Part shown: positions 18,786-28,014 of the stretch, in pieces
Position numbering within the stretch: position 1 is the first letter of the stretch
Layout: every line of letters starts with the position of its first letter
Source: Camelimonas fluminis
Lineage (GTDB): Bacteria; Pseudomonadota; Alphaproteobacteria; Rhizobiales; Beijerinckiaceae
Direction of reading: 5' to 3'
Length of the DNA stretch: 64,000 bases
NCBI RefSeq assembly: GCF_014656355.1
Contig: NZ_BNCG01000001.1
Location: 497,438 to 561,437 of the forward strand
Notes under the pieces: generated by a model
Told to the model about the DNA's origin: nothing
The model's database searches: none
What the model saw: only the letters and a program-made list of their open reading frames with translations
Translations under genes and position numbers: made by a program

Positions 18786-21700
18786 ATGACGGGTCAGTCA
18801 GGGAGAAACGGTATGGGCAGCAGGCGATCCAGCGAAGCAGGCGCCGCCTTGACGCCGCCTGACGTGAGACTGCCGCGTTCGCAACCGGCGCGCGACGTTC
18901 ATGCGCGGCGCCGATCCGGCGTCGCCGCCGCCCTGTTCACCGGAGCGCTTTTCACCGGTGCGCTGGTAGCCGGATTTGGCGCCTTTGCGTCGCAACCGGC
19001 GCTGGCCCAAGTCCAGGCCCAAGCCCAGGTCCAAGCCCAGGTCCAGACTCAAGCCCAGACCGGGGCCGCGAACCTGGCTCGCCCGGCCGCCCGCCAGGCC
19101 GACGTTTTCGTGCGGGAGGATCTGGCCAGCAACGCCGTGCGCCTGGAAACACGGCTGCGGGCCGAGCCAGGAGCCGGCCAGCGGCCGGGCGCGCAGGCTC
19201 GCCAGGCTGCGGAAATGGCGCTGGGGCGAGGGCAGTGGGCAACGGCGATGGCCACCGCCCGCGACGCCATCTTCGCTGATGGCAAGGACGCCGCCGCATG
19301 GCTGATCTGGGCCCGCGCCGCCCGTGAGGCCGCGCCGGGCGACCGCTCGAACAGCTGGCGGTTGCGCAATGACGCCATCACCGCCGCTTATGCTGGCTAT
19401 CAGTTCGCGACGGAGCGACAGCAGAAGGCCGAAGCGCTGGCGGAACTTGGCGCGGCGCTTGCCGCCACCAGTTCCTGGCGTCCGGCCCTGAACGCCTATG
19501 CGGCGTCGCTGGCGCTGGCGCCAGCGCCGAACGTGCGCGCCGCCTGGGCCGATCTGCGCAAGAAACACGGCTTCCGCATCACCAATTACAAGGTGGATTC
19601 CGACGCCGCCTCGCCGCGCGTCTGCTTCACCTTCTCCGAGCCGCTGGCGCGCGGTCGGGTTGATTTCGCGCCCTTCGTGGCGCTGGCCGGCGCCGCCAAT
19701 GCGGCGGTGACGACCGAAGGGCAGCAGCTTTGCGTCGACGGGCTCCGCCATGGACAGACTTATGGCGTGGTGCTGCGTCAGGGGCTGCCGTCCGCTGTCG
19801 GCGAGGACCTGCTCGCCAACGCCGACTATCAGATCTATGTCCGCGACCGTTCGGCCATGGCGCGCTTTACCGGCCGCAATTACGTGCTGCCGCGCACCGG
19901 CCAGGAAGGAATTCCGGTCGTCACGGTCAATACCAGCGCCGTGCGGATCGAGCTGGCGCGGATTGGCGACCGTTCGCTGTTGCCGACCGTGCGCTCGGGC
20001 AATTTCATGGCGCAACTGTCGCGCGATGGCGTCGACGAGGTGCTGACCCAGAAGGGCTACAAGGTCTGGTCCGGCGACCTGGAGGTGAAGTCGCAGCTCA
20101 ACGCTGACGTTATCACCGCTTTCCCGGTGCAGGAGGCGACGGGCGGCAAACTGGAGCCGGGCGTCTATGTGATGACCGCCCAGCCGGTCGGCGCCGTGCC
20201 GCTTGATCGGGAATCCGACTACGGCGAGCGGGCGACGCAGTGGTTTGTCGTTTCCGATCTGGGGCTTACGGCCGTTTCTTCCGAGAATGGCGTCAGGACG
20301 GTTGTGCGCTCTCTGGCCACCGCCAAGCCGGTTTCCGGCGTCGAGGTGCGGCTTGTCGCCCGCAATAATGACGTGCTGGCGACGCAGAAGAGCGACGCCA
20401 GCGGCGTCGTCGCCTTTGACCCGGGGCTGGGGCGCGGCAAGGGGGGCCTTGCCCCCGGCATGGTCGTGGCCAATGGCGCCGATGGCGACTACGGGTTTCT
20501 CGACCTGGAGCAGACCGCGTTCGATTTGAGCGATCGCGGGGTCAAGGGGCGTGAGGCTCCCGGGCCCATGGACGCATTCCTCTTCACGGAGCGCGGCGTT
20601 TATCGTTCCGGCGAAACCGTGTTCCTCACCGCCCTGCTGCGCAACAACCGGGCCGAGGCGACGGCTGGCGCGCCGCTGACCCTGGTGGTGCGTCGGCCGG
20701 ATGGCGTGGAATATCGCCGCGCTGTGGTCGAGGACCAGGGGCTGGGCGGCCGGTCGCTGTCAATTCCACTGCTCTCCGGAGCACAGGGCGGCACGTGGCG
20801 GGTCAAGGCCTATGTCGACCCGAAGGGCGATTCCGTCGGCGAGGCCACCTTCCTGGTCGAGGACTATGTGCCTGAGCGGCTGGAGGTGAACCTGAAGCCG
20901 GCCGCGCCGGTGTTGCAGCCGGGCGAGCCGGCCCAGGTGGCGGTGGATGCGCGCTATCTCTATGGCGCGCCTGGCTCCGGGTTGACCGTGAGCGGCGAGG
21001 TTGGCGTCGCCGAGGCGCCGGCGACGGCGGTGAAGGGGCTGGACGGCTACCAGGTTGGCATCGACGATGAAAAATTCGAGGCGGTGACCGCCGAGCTGGA
21101 AGAAACCGTCCGCACCGACGGGGCTGGCAAGGCCGTGGTTTCGGCGCCGGTGAGCGACGTGGCCGCCGCCCGGCCGTTGCAGGCGACCGTGACATTGCGC
21201 GTTGGCGAGGATGGCGGCCGCGCCGTCTCGCGCTCGGTGACGCTGCCGATCCTGCCCGCCGGTCCGGTGATTGGCGTCAAGCGGTTGTTTGGCGAACTCA
21301 ACGCAGGGGCCACGGCCAATTTCGACGTGGTGATGGCCCAACCCGACGGCGCCCGCATGGCCCGGCAGCTGAAATGGAGCCTGTACAAGGTCGAGCGGCG
21401 CTATCAGTGGTTCAACAGCGACGGCCGCTGGAATTCCGAGCCGGTGAAGACCAGCCGCCGCGTCGGCGACGGCGTCATCGAGGCGACGGCCGGGGCTCCG
21501 GCCCGCATCGCCGCGCCGGTGGACTGGGGTTCCTGGCGGCTGGAGGTGACGTCCGATGGCGGCGGAGCCGCCGCGGTCACCAGCGTTTCTTTCCATGTGG
21601 GCTATGGGGTGGAAGCCAGCGCCGATACGCCGGACGCTCTGGAGGTGACGCTGGACAAGGCCGCCTACAAGGCCGGCGACGTGATGCAGGCGCGCATTAA

Positions 21701-24248
21701 CGCCCGCTTTGGCGGCACCGCCACGTTGATGATCGTCACGGACCGGGTGCAGCATGAACAGGCCGTGTCGCTGGCCGCAGACGGAACGACGGTAAGCGTG
21801 CCGGTGAAAGCGGACTGGGGGGCGGGCGCCTATGCGGTGGCCTTCGCCCACCGTCCGCTGGATGTGGCGGCGAAACGCATGCCCGGCCGGGCGCTTGGCC
21901 TGTCGTGGTTCTCCATCGATCGCGAGCAGCGCGAGCTGGGTGTGACGCTGGCGCCGCCCGCGCAGATGCGACCACGCAGCCAGTTGGCGATTCCGGTGAC
22001 GCTCACCGGGTTGAAGCCGGGCGAGGAGGCGTTCGTCACCGTCGCGGCGGTGGACGTCGGCATTCTCAACCTGACCCGCTACGAGCCGCCAAGGCCGCAG
22101 AATTATTATCTGGGGCAGCGACAGCTGGGCGCGGAGTTGCGCGACCTTTACGGCTATCTCATCGACGGCATGCAGGGCGCGCGCGGCGCCCTGCGCTCCG
22201 GCGGCGACGCGGCGGCGCTGATGCAGGGCGACGCCCCGACGCAGGAGCCGCTGGCGCGCTATTCCGGCGTGGTCAAGGTCGGGCCGGACGGCAAGACGGT
22301 GGTGAATTTCGACATCCCGTCGTTCAACGGCGCGGTGCGGGTGATGGCGACGGCGTGGAGCGCCGGCCGCGTCGGCTCGGCCAATACGGACGTGGTGGTG
22401 CGCGATCCGGTGGTCGTCACCGCGACTGCGCCGCGCTTCATGGCCATTGGCGACCAGTCGCGCCTGCACGTCCAGGTGGACAACGTGGACGCGGCGCCGG
22501 GCGACTACGCCGTCAATGTTGATCTGGCTGGCCCCGGCCTCGCGCCGGCCGACGCCCTGTCGCGCACGCTCAAGCTGGCGAAGGGCGGCAAGACCTCGTT
22601 CGAGATCCCGCTGACCGCGACGGGCAAGGGCGTGGTCAGACTCGCCATCCAGGTGAACGGCAGGGACGTGGAGGCGAGCCAGACCGTGGCGCTGCGGACC
22701 CAGCCCGGCGCGCCGGCGCTGGCGCGGCGGACGGTGCGGCCATTGCCGCCCGGCGCATCGGTCGAGCTGACCGGCGAGTTGCTGGCGGATCTGGTTCCGG
22801 GAACCGGCGTAGCCTCGGTTGCGGCGACCCAGTCGACGGCGCTCAACGCCCCGGCGCTGCTGCGGGCGCTCGATCTTTACCCCTATGGCTGCACCGAGCA
22901 GACGGTGAGCAAGGCGCTGCCGCTGCTGTACAGCAACCAGTTGGCGGCGGCGCACGCCATGCCAGCGGACAATGACGCCGACCGGCGCGTCAACGATTCC
23001 ATCGCCCGCGTGCTGTCGCGGCAGGACAGCAACGGCTCATTCGGCCTGTGGTCCGTGGGCGGCGACGATATCTGGCTCGACGCTTACGTGAGCGACTTCC
23101 TGACCCGGGCGCGCGAACGCGGCTTCTCCGTGCCACAGCAGCCGTTTGATCTGGCGCTGGAGCGGCTGCGCAACACCGTCGCCAACGCCGGCGATTTCAA
23201 CGCCAGCAGCAGCGACGGGCTGGCCTACGCCATCTATGTGCTGGCCCGTAACGGCCGGCCGGTGATGGGCGATCTGCGTTATCTCGCGGACACCAAAATC
23301 AGGGAAATCTCCACGCCGCTGGGACGCGCCCAGGTGGCGGCGGCGCTGGCGCTGCTGGGCGACCGGCCCCGCGCCAACAACGCTTTTGGCGCGGCTGTGA
23401 CCAGCCTGAAGAGCGAGACCAGCGGCGTCTGGCGTCCGGACTATGGTTCGCGGCTGCGTGACGGCGCGGCGATCCTGACGCTGGCCGCCGAGGCGGGCGC
23501 AGGCGCCGATCTGGTGCAGCAGGCGGCGACGGTGGTGGAGCAGTCGCGGGCGGTAGTGAACTACACCAGCACCCAGGAGAATGTCTGGCTGCTGCTGGCG
23601 GCCCTGGCGCTGGAGAAGGACGCGAAGAAACTGCGCATCAGCTTCAATGGCGAGACATCCTCCGGCGGACTGTCCCGCAATCTGGACGCCGCGGCGCTGG
23701 CCCAGCCGGTGCGCATTGGCAATGTCGGCGACGAGCCGGCGCAACTCACGGTGACGACCTCGGGCAATCCGCTGACGCCGGAGCCGGAGCTGTCGCGCGG
23801 CTACAAGGTGGAGCGCGCCTATTATCGCCTCGACGGAACGAAGGTTGATCCGGCGACCCTGCGTCAGAACGACCGGCTGGCGGTGATGCTGCGCATCACC
23901 GAGTCGGCGGCGGAAAACGCCAGGCTGCTGGTGGTGGACCACCTGCCGGCGGGCGTCGAGATCGAGAACCCGAAGCTGGTGGAGGGATCGTCCCTGTCGG
24001 CTTTCGCCTGGGTCGACAAGGACCAGACGGCGCCGTCGGCGACGGAGTTCCGCGACGACCGTTTCGTCGCCGCCTATGAGCGGCGCAAGGGCCAGCCAGC
24101 GTTCATCAATGTGGGCTACATTGTCCGCGTGGTGTCGCCGGGTCGCTTCGTGCATCCGCCGGCGACGGCGGAGGACATGTACCGGCCGGACCGGTTCGGC
24201 CGGTCGGCCTCGGGCGTGATGACGGTGGAGGCGGCGCGCAAGCCGTGA
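18786..24248 (+). CDS. Bacterial alpha-2-macroglobulin
   Basis: An 1820-residue periplasmic protease trap. A signal or anchor segment lies at about residues 45-75. A VQAQ-type repeat follows, then stacked macroglobulin domains. The thioester motif GCTEQ has C1369 and Q1372, so it is the covalent-trapping kind. The long size and the C-terminal receptor-like region fit the YfhM class. Family members inactivate foreign proteases and are thought to guard the periplasm with PBP1c, whose gene overlaps this one by four bases. A start at 18813, after GGGAG, would be equally acceptable. No lipobox is obvious, unlike the E. coli protein. Confidence 0.93.
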   Translation: MTGQSGRNGMGSRRSSEAGAALTPPDVRLPRSQPARDVHARRRSGVAAALFTGALFTGALVAGFGAFASQPALAQVQAQAQVQAQVQTQAQTGAANLARPAARQADVFVREDLASNAVRLETRLRAEPGAGQRPGAQARQAAEMALGRGQWATAMATARDAIFADGKDAAAWLIWARAAREAAPGDRSNSWRLRNDAITAAYAGYQFATERQQKAEALAELGAALAATSSWRPALNAYAASLALAPAPNVRAAWADLRKKHGFRITNYKVDSDAASPRVCFTFSEPLARGRVDFAPFVALAGAANAAVTTEGQQLCVDGLRHGQTYGVVLRQGLPSAVGEDLLANADYQIYVRDRSAMARFTGRNYVLPRTGQEGIPVVTVNTSAVRIELARIGDRSLLPTVRSGNFMAQLSRDGVDEVLTQKGYKVWSGDLEVKSQLNADVITAFPVQEATGGKLEPGVYVMTAQPVGAVPLDRESDYGERATQWFVVSDLGLTAVSSENGVRTVVRSLATAKPVSGVEVRLVARNNDVLATQKSDASGVVAFDPGLGRGKGGLAPGMVVANGADGDYGFLDLEQTAFDLSDRGVKGREAPGPMDAFLFTERGVYRSGETVFLTALLRNNRAEATAGAPLTLVVRRPDGVEYRRAVVEDQGLGGRSLSIPLLSGAQGGTWRVKAYVDPKGDSVGEATFLVEDYVPERLEVNLKPAAPVLQPGEPAQVAVDARYLYGAPGSGLTVSGEVGVAEAPATAVKGLDGYQVGIDDEKFEAVTAELEETVRTDGAGKAVVSAPVSDVAAARPLQATVTLRVGEDGGRAVSRSVTLPILPAGPVIGVKRLFGELNAGATANFDVVMAQPDGARMARQLKWSLYKVERRYQWFNSDGRWNSEPVKTSRRVGDGVIEATAGAPARIAAPVDWGSWRLEVTSDGGGAAAVTSVSFHVGYGVEASADTPDALEVTLDKAAYKAGDVMQARINARFGGTATLMIVTDRVQHEQAVSLAADGTTVSVPVKADWGAGAYAVAFAHRPLDVAAKRMPGRALGLSWFSIDREQRELGVTLAPPAQMRPRSQLAIPVTLTGLKPGEEAFVTVAAVDVGILNLTRYEPPRPQNYYLGQRQLGAELRDLYGYLIDGMQGARGALRSGGDAAALMQGDAPTQEPLARYSGVVKVGPDGKTVVNFDIPSFNGAVRVMATAWSAGRVGSANTDVVVRDPVVVTATAPRFMAIGDQSRLHVQVDNVDAAPGDYAVNVDLAGPGLAPADALSRTLKLAKGGKTSFEIPLTATGKGVVRLAIQVNGRDVEASQTVALRTQPGAPALARRTVRPLPPGASVELTGELLADLVPGTGVASVAATQSTALNAPALLRALDLYPYGCTEQTVSKALPLLYSNQLAAAHAMPADNDADRRVNDSIARVLSRQDSNGSFGLWSVGGDDIWLDAYVSDFLTRARERGFSVPQQPFDLALERLRNTVANAGDFNASSSDGLAYAIYVLARNGRPVMGDLRYLADTKIREISTPLGRAQVAAALALLGDRPRANNAFGAAVTSLKSETSGVWRPDYGSRLRDGAAILTLAAEAGAGADLVQQAATVVEQSRAVVNYTSTQENVWLLLAALALEKDAKKLRISFNGETSSGGLSRNLDAAALAQPVRIGNVGDEPAQLTVTTSGNPLTPEPELSRGYKVERAYYRLDGTKVDPATLRQNDRLAVMLRITESAAENARLLVVDHLPAGVEIENPKLVEGSSLSAFAWVDKDQTAPSATEFRDDRFVAAYERRKGQPAFINVGYIVRVVSPGRFVHPPATAEDMYRPDRFGRSASGVMTVEAARKP
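19005..19062. repeat. Short in-frame repeat in the alpha-2-macroglobulin gene
   Basis: About nine degenerate CAGGCC/CAAGTC-type hexamers encode a run of VQAQAQVQAQ residues right after the signal segment. The run could vary in length by slippage. Confidence 0.7.
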
Positions 24249-26479
24249 GCGGGACCGAAACAGCAGGGGGGACGGCCTCTGGCGGGCGTCGCGGCCGGTT
24301 GCTGCGGCGGCTGGGGCTGGTTGCGCTGCTGCTGACCACGGCCGGCGCCGGCGCCGGCTATCTGGCGCTGCAACACTATGCGGCTTCGCTGGGGCCGATT
24401 GATCTCAGCGTGTTGCAGCGAACCTCGCCGCTGGCGCTGGACCGGGATGGGCGGCTGTTGCGCGCCTTCGCCACGCCGGAAGGGCGCTGGCGACTGCCGG
24501 TGAAGCTGACCGAGGTCGATCCGCATTTCATCAATCTGCTCAAGGCTTATGAGGACCGGCGCTTTGATGCGCACGGCGGCGTCGACCCTTTTGGCGTGGC
24601 GCGGGCGGCGTGGCAGCTGGCGCGCAACGGCCGGGTCGTGTCCGGCGCCTCGACGCTCAGCATGCAGGCGGCGCGGCTGCTGGAGCCGCGTGAGGCGCGC
24701 AGTTTCTCCGCCAAGCTGCGGCAGATGGTGCGGGCGGTGCAACTGGAGCGCCGCCTGGGCAAGGAGGGCGTGCTTGTCGCCTATCTGACCCTCGCGCCCT
24801 ATGGCGGCAATATCGAAGGGGTGCGCGCCGCCTCGCTGATTTATTTTGGCAAGGAGCCGGCGCGGCTCTCCACCGCCGAGGCGGCGTTGCTGGTGGCGCT
24901 GCCCCAGTCTCCCGAGGCGCGCCGGCCGGATCGGAATCCGGCCGCCGCCGGCGCGGCGCGGGCGCGGGTGCTGCAGCGTGGCCTGGAGGCCGGCGCGCTG
25001 GTCGCCGCCGAGACCGAACGCGCCAGCGCCGCCGCCATGCCGGCGGCGCGACGGGCGCTGCCAATGCTGGCCCCGCATCTGGCCGAACAGGCCATTGCCG
25101 CGCAAGACGGCGGCTCAGGCGTCGCCGCGCCCGTCTACATGGCGGCGCTGGAACCGGAGGCAGTGATCGCCCTGGTTCCGGGTGCCCCCGGCCAGGGCGC
25201 GCAGGTCGCGCCGAAGGCGGGAACCAATGTGACGCTCGCCATTGACGCCCGCCTGCAGGCCGCATTGCAGGCGCTGGCCGAGGAGCGCGCGGCGGGGCTG
25301 GGACGGCGCATCTCCGCCGCGATTGTCGTTGTCGACAACGCCACCGGCGAGGTGCGGGCGCATGTGGGATCGCCGGATTATTTTGATGCGGAGCGGGCCG
25401 GGGCGGTCGACGCCAGCCGGGCGGTTCGCTCGCCGGGCTCGGCGCTGAAGCCGTTCATCTATGGCCTCGCCTTCGAGCAGGGGTTGGCCCATCCGGAAAC
25501 CGTGCTGGACGACCGTCCATCACGCTATGGCGCATGGGCGCCGGAGAACTTCGAGATGGGGTTCCTGGGCACGGTCAGCGCCCGCAAGGCGTTGCAGATG
25601 TCCCTGAACCTGCCGGCGGTGGAGTTACTGTCGGAGCTTGGCGCGCCGCAATTGCTGGCGCGACTGCGCGGCGCCGGGGCGCGGCTGGCCATGCCGGACG
25701 ACGCTTCGCCGGGGCTGGCAGTGGGGCTTGGCGGCCTCGGCGTGTCGCTGGTCGATCTCACCATGCTTTACGTGGGGCTGGCGCGCGGCGGCGACGTGGT
25801 TCCACTGCGCTGGCGGCTGGACGATCCGGTGGGGCAGACCCGGCGGCTCACGGATCCGGTCGCGGCCTGGTATGTGGCCGACGCCCTGCGCGAGGCGCCG
25901 CCGCCAGCCAACGCGGTGACCGGGCGGATTGCCTTCAAGACCGGGACTTCATGGGGCTACCGCGACGCCTGGGCCATCGGTTACGACCGCCGTTATACGG
26001 TCGGCGTCTGGCTGGGGCGGGCTGACGGCGCTTCGGTTCCCGGTCTGGTGGGGCGTGTCGCGGCGGCGCCGGTGCTGTTCGACGCCTTTGCCCGCATCGG
26101 CGGCGAACCGCAGCCCTTGCCGCAACCGCCTGGCGTGCTCAGGGCGACGGCGGCGACGTTGCCGCCGCCGTTGCGACATTTGCGCAAGGGCGCGCCCAAG
26201 ACCATCGCCGCGACGCTGATTCCGCCGCTGCGCATTTCGTTCCCGCCGGATGGCTCCAGCATCGATCTGGGCGCGGGGTCGGGGGGAGCCTTGCCGGATC
26301 TGGCCCTGCGCGCCAATGGCGGCGCGCCGCCGTTGCGCTGGTTTGTCAATGGTGCGCCGGTCGGCGAGGCGCAGATGCGACGGCAGAGCTTCTGGAAACC
26401 CGATGGCGCCGGTTTCGCGCGGGTGTCGGTGATGGATTCGCGCGGAACCAGCGACAGTGTGCAGGTGCGCATCGAGTAG
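24245..26479 (+). CDS. pbpC: Penicillin-binding protein 1C
   Basis: A 744-residue bifunctional peptidoglycan synthase. One TM segment lies near residues 24-42. The GT51 glycosyltransferase has its catalytic Glu at E103 (EDRRF). The transpeptidase has S399-A-L-K402, S453-L-N and K565-T-G, and a C-terminal BiPBP_C domain covers about residues 650-744. Its GTG start overlaps the alpha-2-macroglobulin stop as GTGA, implying translational coupling. The pair is widespread and is thought to repair the wall and trap proteases after envelope breach. All catalytic motifs are intact. Confidence 0.95.
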   Translation: MSGTETAGGTASGGRRGRLLRRLGLVALLLTTAGAGAGYLALQHYAASLGPIDLSVLQRTSPLALDRDGRLLRAFATPEGRWRLPVKLTEVDPHFINLLKAYEDRRFDAHGGVDPFGVARAAWQLARNGRVVSGASTLSMQAARLLEPREARSFSAKLRQMVRAVQLERRLGKEGVLVAYLTLAPYGGNIEGVRAASLIYFGKEPARLSTAEAALLVALPQSPEARRPDRNPAAAGAARARVLQRGLEAGALVAAETERASAAAMPAARRALPMLAPHLAEQAIAAQDGGSGVAAPVYMAALEPEAVIALVPGAPGQGAQVAPKAGTNVTLAIDARLQAALQALAEERAAGLGRRISAAIVVVDNATGEVRAHVGSPDYFDAERAGAVDASRAVRSPGSALKPFIYGLAFEQGLAHPETVLDDRPSRYGAWAPENFEMGFLGTVSARKALQMSLNLPAVELLSELGAPQLLARLRGAGARLAMPDDASPGLAVGLGGLGVSLVDLTMLYVGLARGGDVVPLRWRLDDPVGQTRRLTDPVAAWYVADALREAPPPANAVTGRIAFKTGTSWGYRDAWAIGYDRRYTVGVWLGRADGASVPGLVGRVAAAPVLFDAFARIGGEPQPLPQPPGVLRATAATLPPPLRHLRKGAPKTIAATLIPPLRISFPPDGSSIDLGAGSGGALPDLALRANGGAPPLRWFVNGAPVGEAQMRRQSFWKPDGAGFARVSVMDSRGTSDSVQVRIE

Positions 26480-26998
26480 CGGTGCAAGGCGCCCGGGAGG
26501 GGCAACGCAACTGGTGCGTTTTGCTCCATCTTTGCGGATGTGCGCGATCTCTGGTTGCGTCGACGGTTTCCCGGACGCGAGCATTCTTGTCGGGAGCTGG
26601 CGGGATGGGCAAAATTCCGCCGGATCGGAACCTCTGACCGGGGAAATGTCCCTGATTTTGGCTTAAGCGCCATGAGTCAGGCGGCGTACAGTCCTTAAAA
26701 AGCTCCAATGTTCCGGTATCGGTCGCAACAGGTTCATGGGGTGATTTCGGGACGACTTCGCCGGGCCGCCGGGATTTATGACCAGACGCTTGCGGGCAGG
26801 GCTGACGCCCGACGGCCCGGTTGAGGCTCTGGGGCGCGATCCCCATATAGGGACCGTGGAATTGCTCCGCGCATGGGATGAGTTCGGCTCCGGCGTGTGT
26901 GAGAGCGCTTCAGGTGTTTTTCGGCGCCGCCCGCGCTCCGGACTGACGTGTCGTCAGGTGGATTGTCGCGAGCGCGTTGTTTGCTGAGAGGGTGACTG
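26480..26998. other. Intergenic region before the PRC-barrel gene
   Basis: No gene, repeat or clear terminator. A short AACGCAAC...GTGCGTTTTG hairpin-like run near 26500-26522 might end the pbpC transcript. The promoter of the downstream gene is presumably in the right half. Confidence 0.4.
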
Positions 26999-27556
26999 AT
27001 GAGGATCAGGTTTGGGGCCGTTTCCCGCATGGCGCTGGTGGCAGTGATGCTGGCTGGAGCCGCCGGAATGGCCGCGCCGGCGCTGGCGCAGGCCAATGGC
27101 GAGGCTCCGGCGGCGGCCGGCGCCGTGACGGCGACAGGCAAGGACGCGACACGCGCGCCGACGGCGGTTGGCGCCGTGGCGGCGGCGACGGCCACCTCCG
27201 CGACCGCATTCTACAGTGGCCAGAGCGGGTCGCAGTGGATGGCGAGCAAGCTGATCGGAGCGACGGTTGTCGGCGCTGACGACAAGGCCGTTGGAGCCAT
27301 CACCGACCTGGTGCTGGGGCCGGCGGGCGCGACCGAAGGCGCCGTGATTGGCGTGGGAGGTTTCCTCGGCGTCGGCGAGAAAAAGGTCGCCGTGCCGTTT
27401 GGCAAACTTGAGGTCGTGCGTGGCGAGGACGGCAAGGTCGACAAGATCCGGGTCGCCCTGTCCCGTGACGAGCTGGAAAAGGCTCCGACCTTCGTCACGC
27501 TGGCTGAACAGAAAGCCAGGGCCAAAGCCTCGGAGCCGGCCAAGCCGTCGAAGTGA
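26999..27556 (+). CDS. Exported PRC-barrel domain protein
   Basis: A 185-residue protein with a signal peptide (residues 1-31, ending ALAQ), an Ala/Thr-rich linker to about 70, and a PRC-barrel at about 78-160 (ASKLIGATVVGADDKAVG, then a DLVLG segment and VAVPFGKLEV). The C-terminus is Lys/Ala-rich. Exported PRC-barrel proteins are common in Hyphomicrobiales, often several per genome and often stress-induced; their molecular role is not known. GAGAGG lies seven bases before the ATG. No EcfG-type promoter was found upstream. A strong terminator follows. Confidence 0.85.
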   Translation: MRIRFGAVSRMALVAVMLAGAAGMAAPALAQANGEAPAAAGAVTATGKDATRAPTAVGAVAAATATSATAFYSGQSGSQWMASKLIGATVVGADDKAVGAITDLVLGPAGATEGAVIGVGGFLGVGEKKVAVPFGKLEVVRGEDGKVDKIRVALSRDELEKAPTFVTLAEQKARAKASEPAKPSK

Positions 27557-27590
27557 GGCTGCCAGGCGCGTCCGATATCCTGGTTTGCAC

Positions 27591-27630
27591 AACGACAATG
27601 CCCGCGCCTGTTGCGGGCATTGTCGTTTTT
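27591..27630 (+). terminator. Rho-independent terminator of the PRC-barrel gene
   Basis: Perfect 15-bp stem (27591-27605 with 27613-27627), loop GCCTGTT, and a T-run through 27630. Confidence 0.95.
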
Positions 27631-27699
27631 GCCGGCTTGCGGGACCTGGCCGCTGCTGGCCGGCCTGCATGGGAAGGTGAGGGCAGGCGCTGATGGGCC

Positions 27700-27800
27700 A
27701 GCGCTTTTTGGCCAGGCGGAAACCTCTGGTCGATCGGAATTCGCTCAAAACAGGGAAAACCGGAGCAATTGCCGATCCGTGCAGGCCGGGAATTGCTCCG
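27700..27800. repeat. Composite palindromic repeat, copy 3 (inverted)
   Basis: Same two modules as at 3.5 kb but in reverse-complement order: degenerate module 2 (27700-27746), linker AAAACAGGGAAAACC, then module 1 (27762-27799) with GGAGCAATT...AATTGCTCC ends. Confidence 0.8.
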
Positions 27801-27839
27801 GGGCCAGTGAACAAATCTGAGCTGTGAGGCGGCTCATGT

Positions 27840-27918
27840 CAGGTCGCCGGGACGGTGCATCGGCGACCTGCAAAGCTCAGGCCGGCGCACGCATGTCCTT
27901 GCAGGAAATGCGTGCGCC
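27840..27918. repeat. Two tandem hairpins past the end of the importer operon
   Basis: Stem 1 is 10 bp (27840-27849 with 27861-27870) and stem 2 is a perfect 11 bp (27884-27894 with 27908-27918). No T-run follows in either direction. They could stabilise the 3' end of the minus-strand operon mRNA. Confidence 0.5.
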
Positions 27919-28014
27919 GCGCCAACTTCCCCAAAGCTCAATGCGTCTGACCCTTTGGCTTTTGGCGCCAGCAGCTCCACGGATCAGGAAGCTCTCCAGC
28001 CTGGACAGCGCCTG

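Larger units (their letters stand above)
27557..28014. other. Intergenic region between convergent PRC-barrel and ABC-importer genes
   Basis: Contains the PRC-barrel terminator, composite palindrome copy 3 and two further strong hairpins (27840-27918). No gene is seen. Confidence 0.6.
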
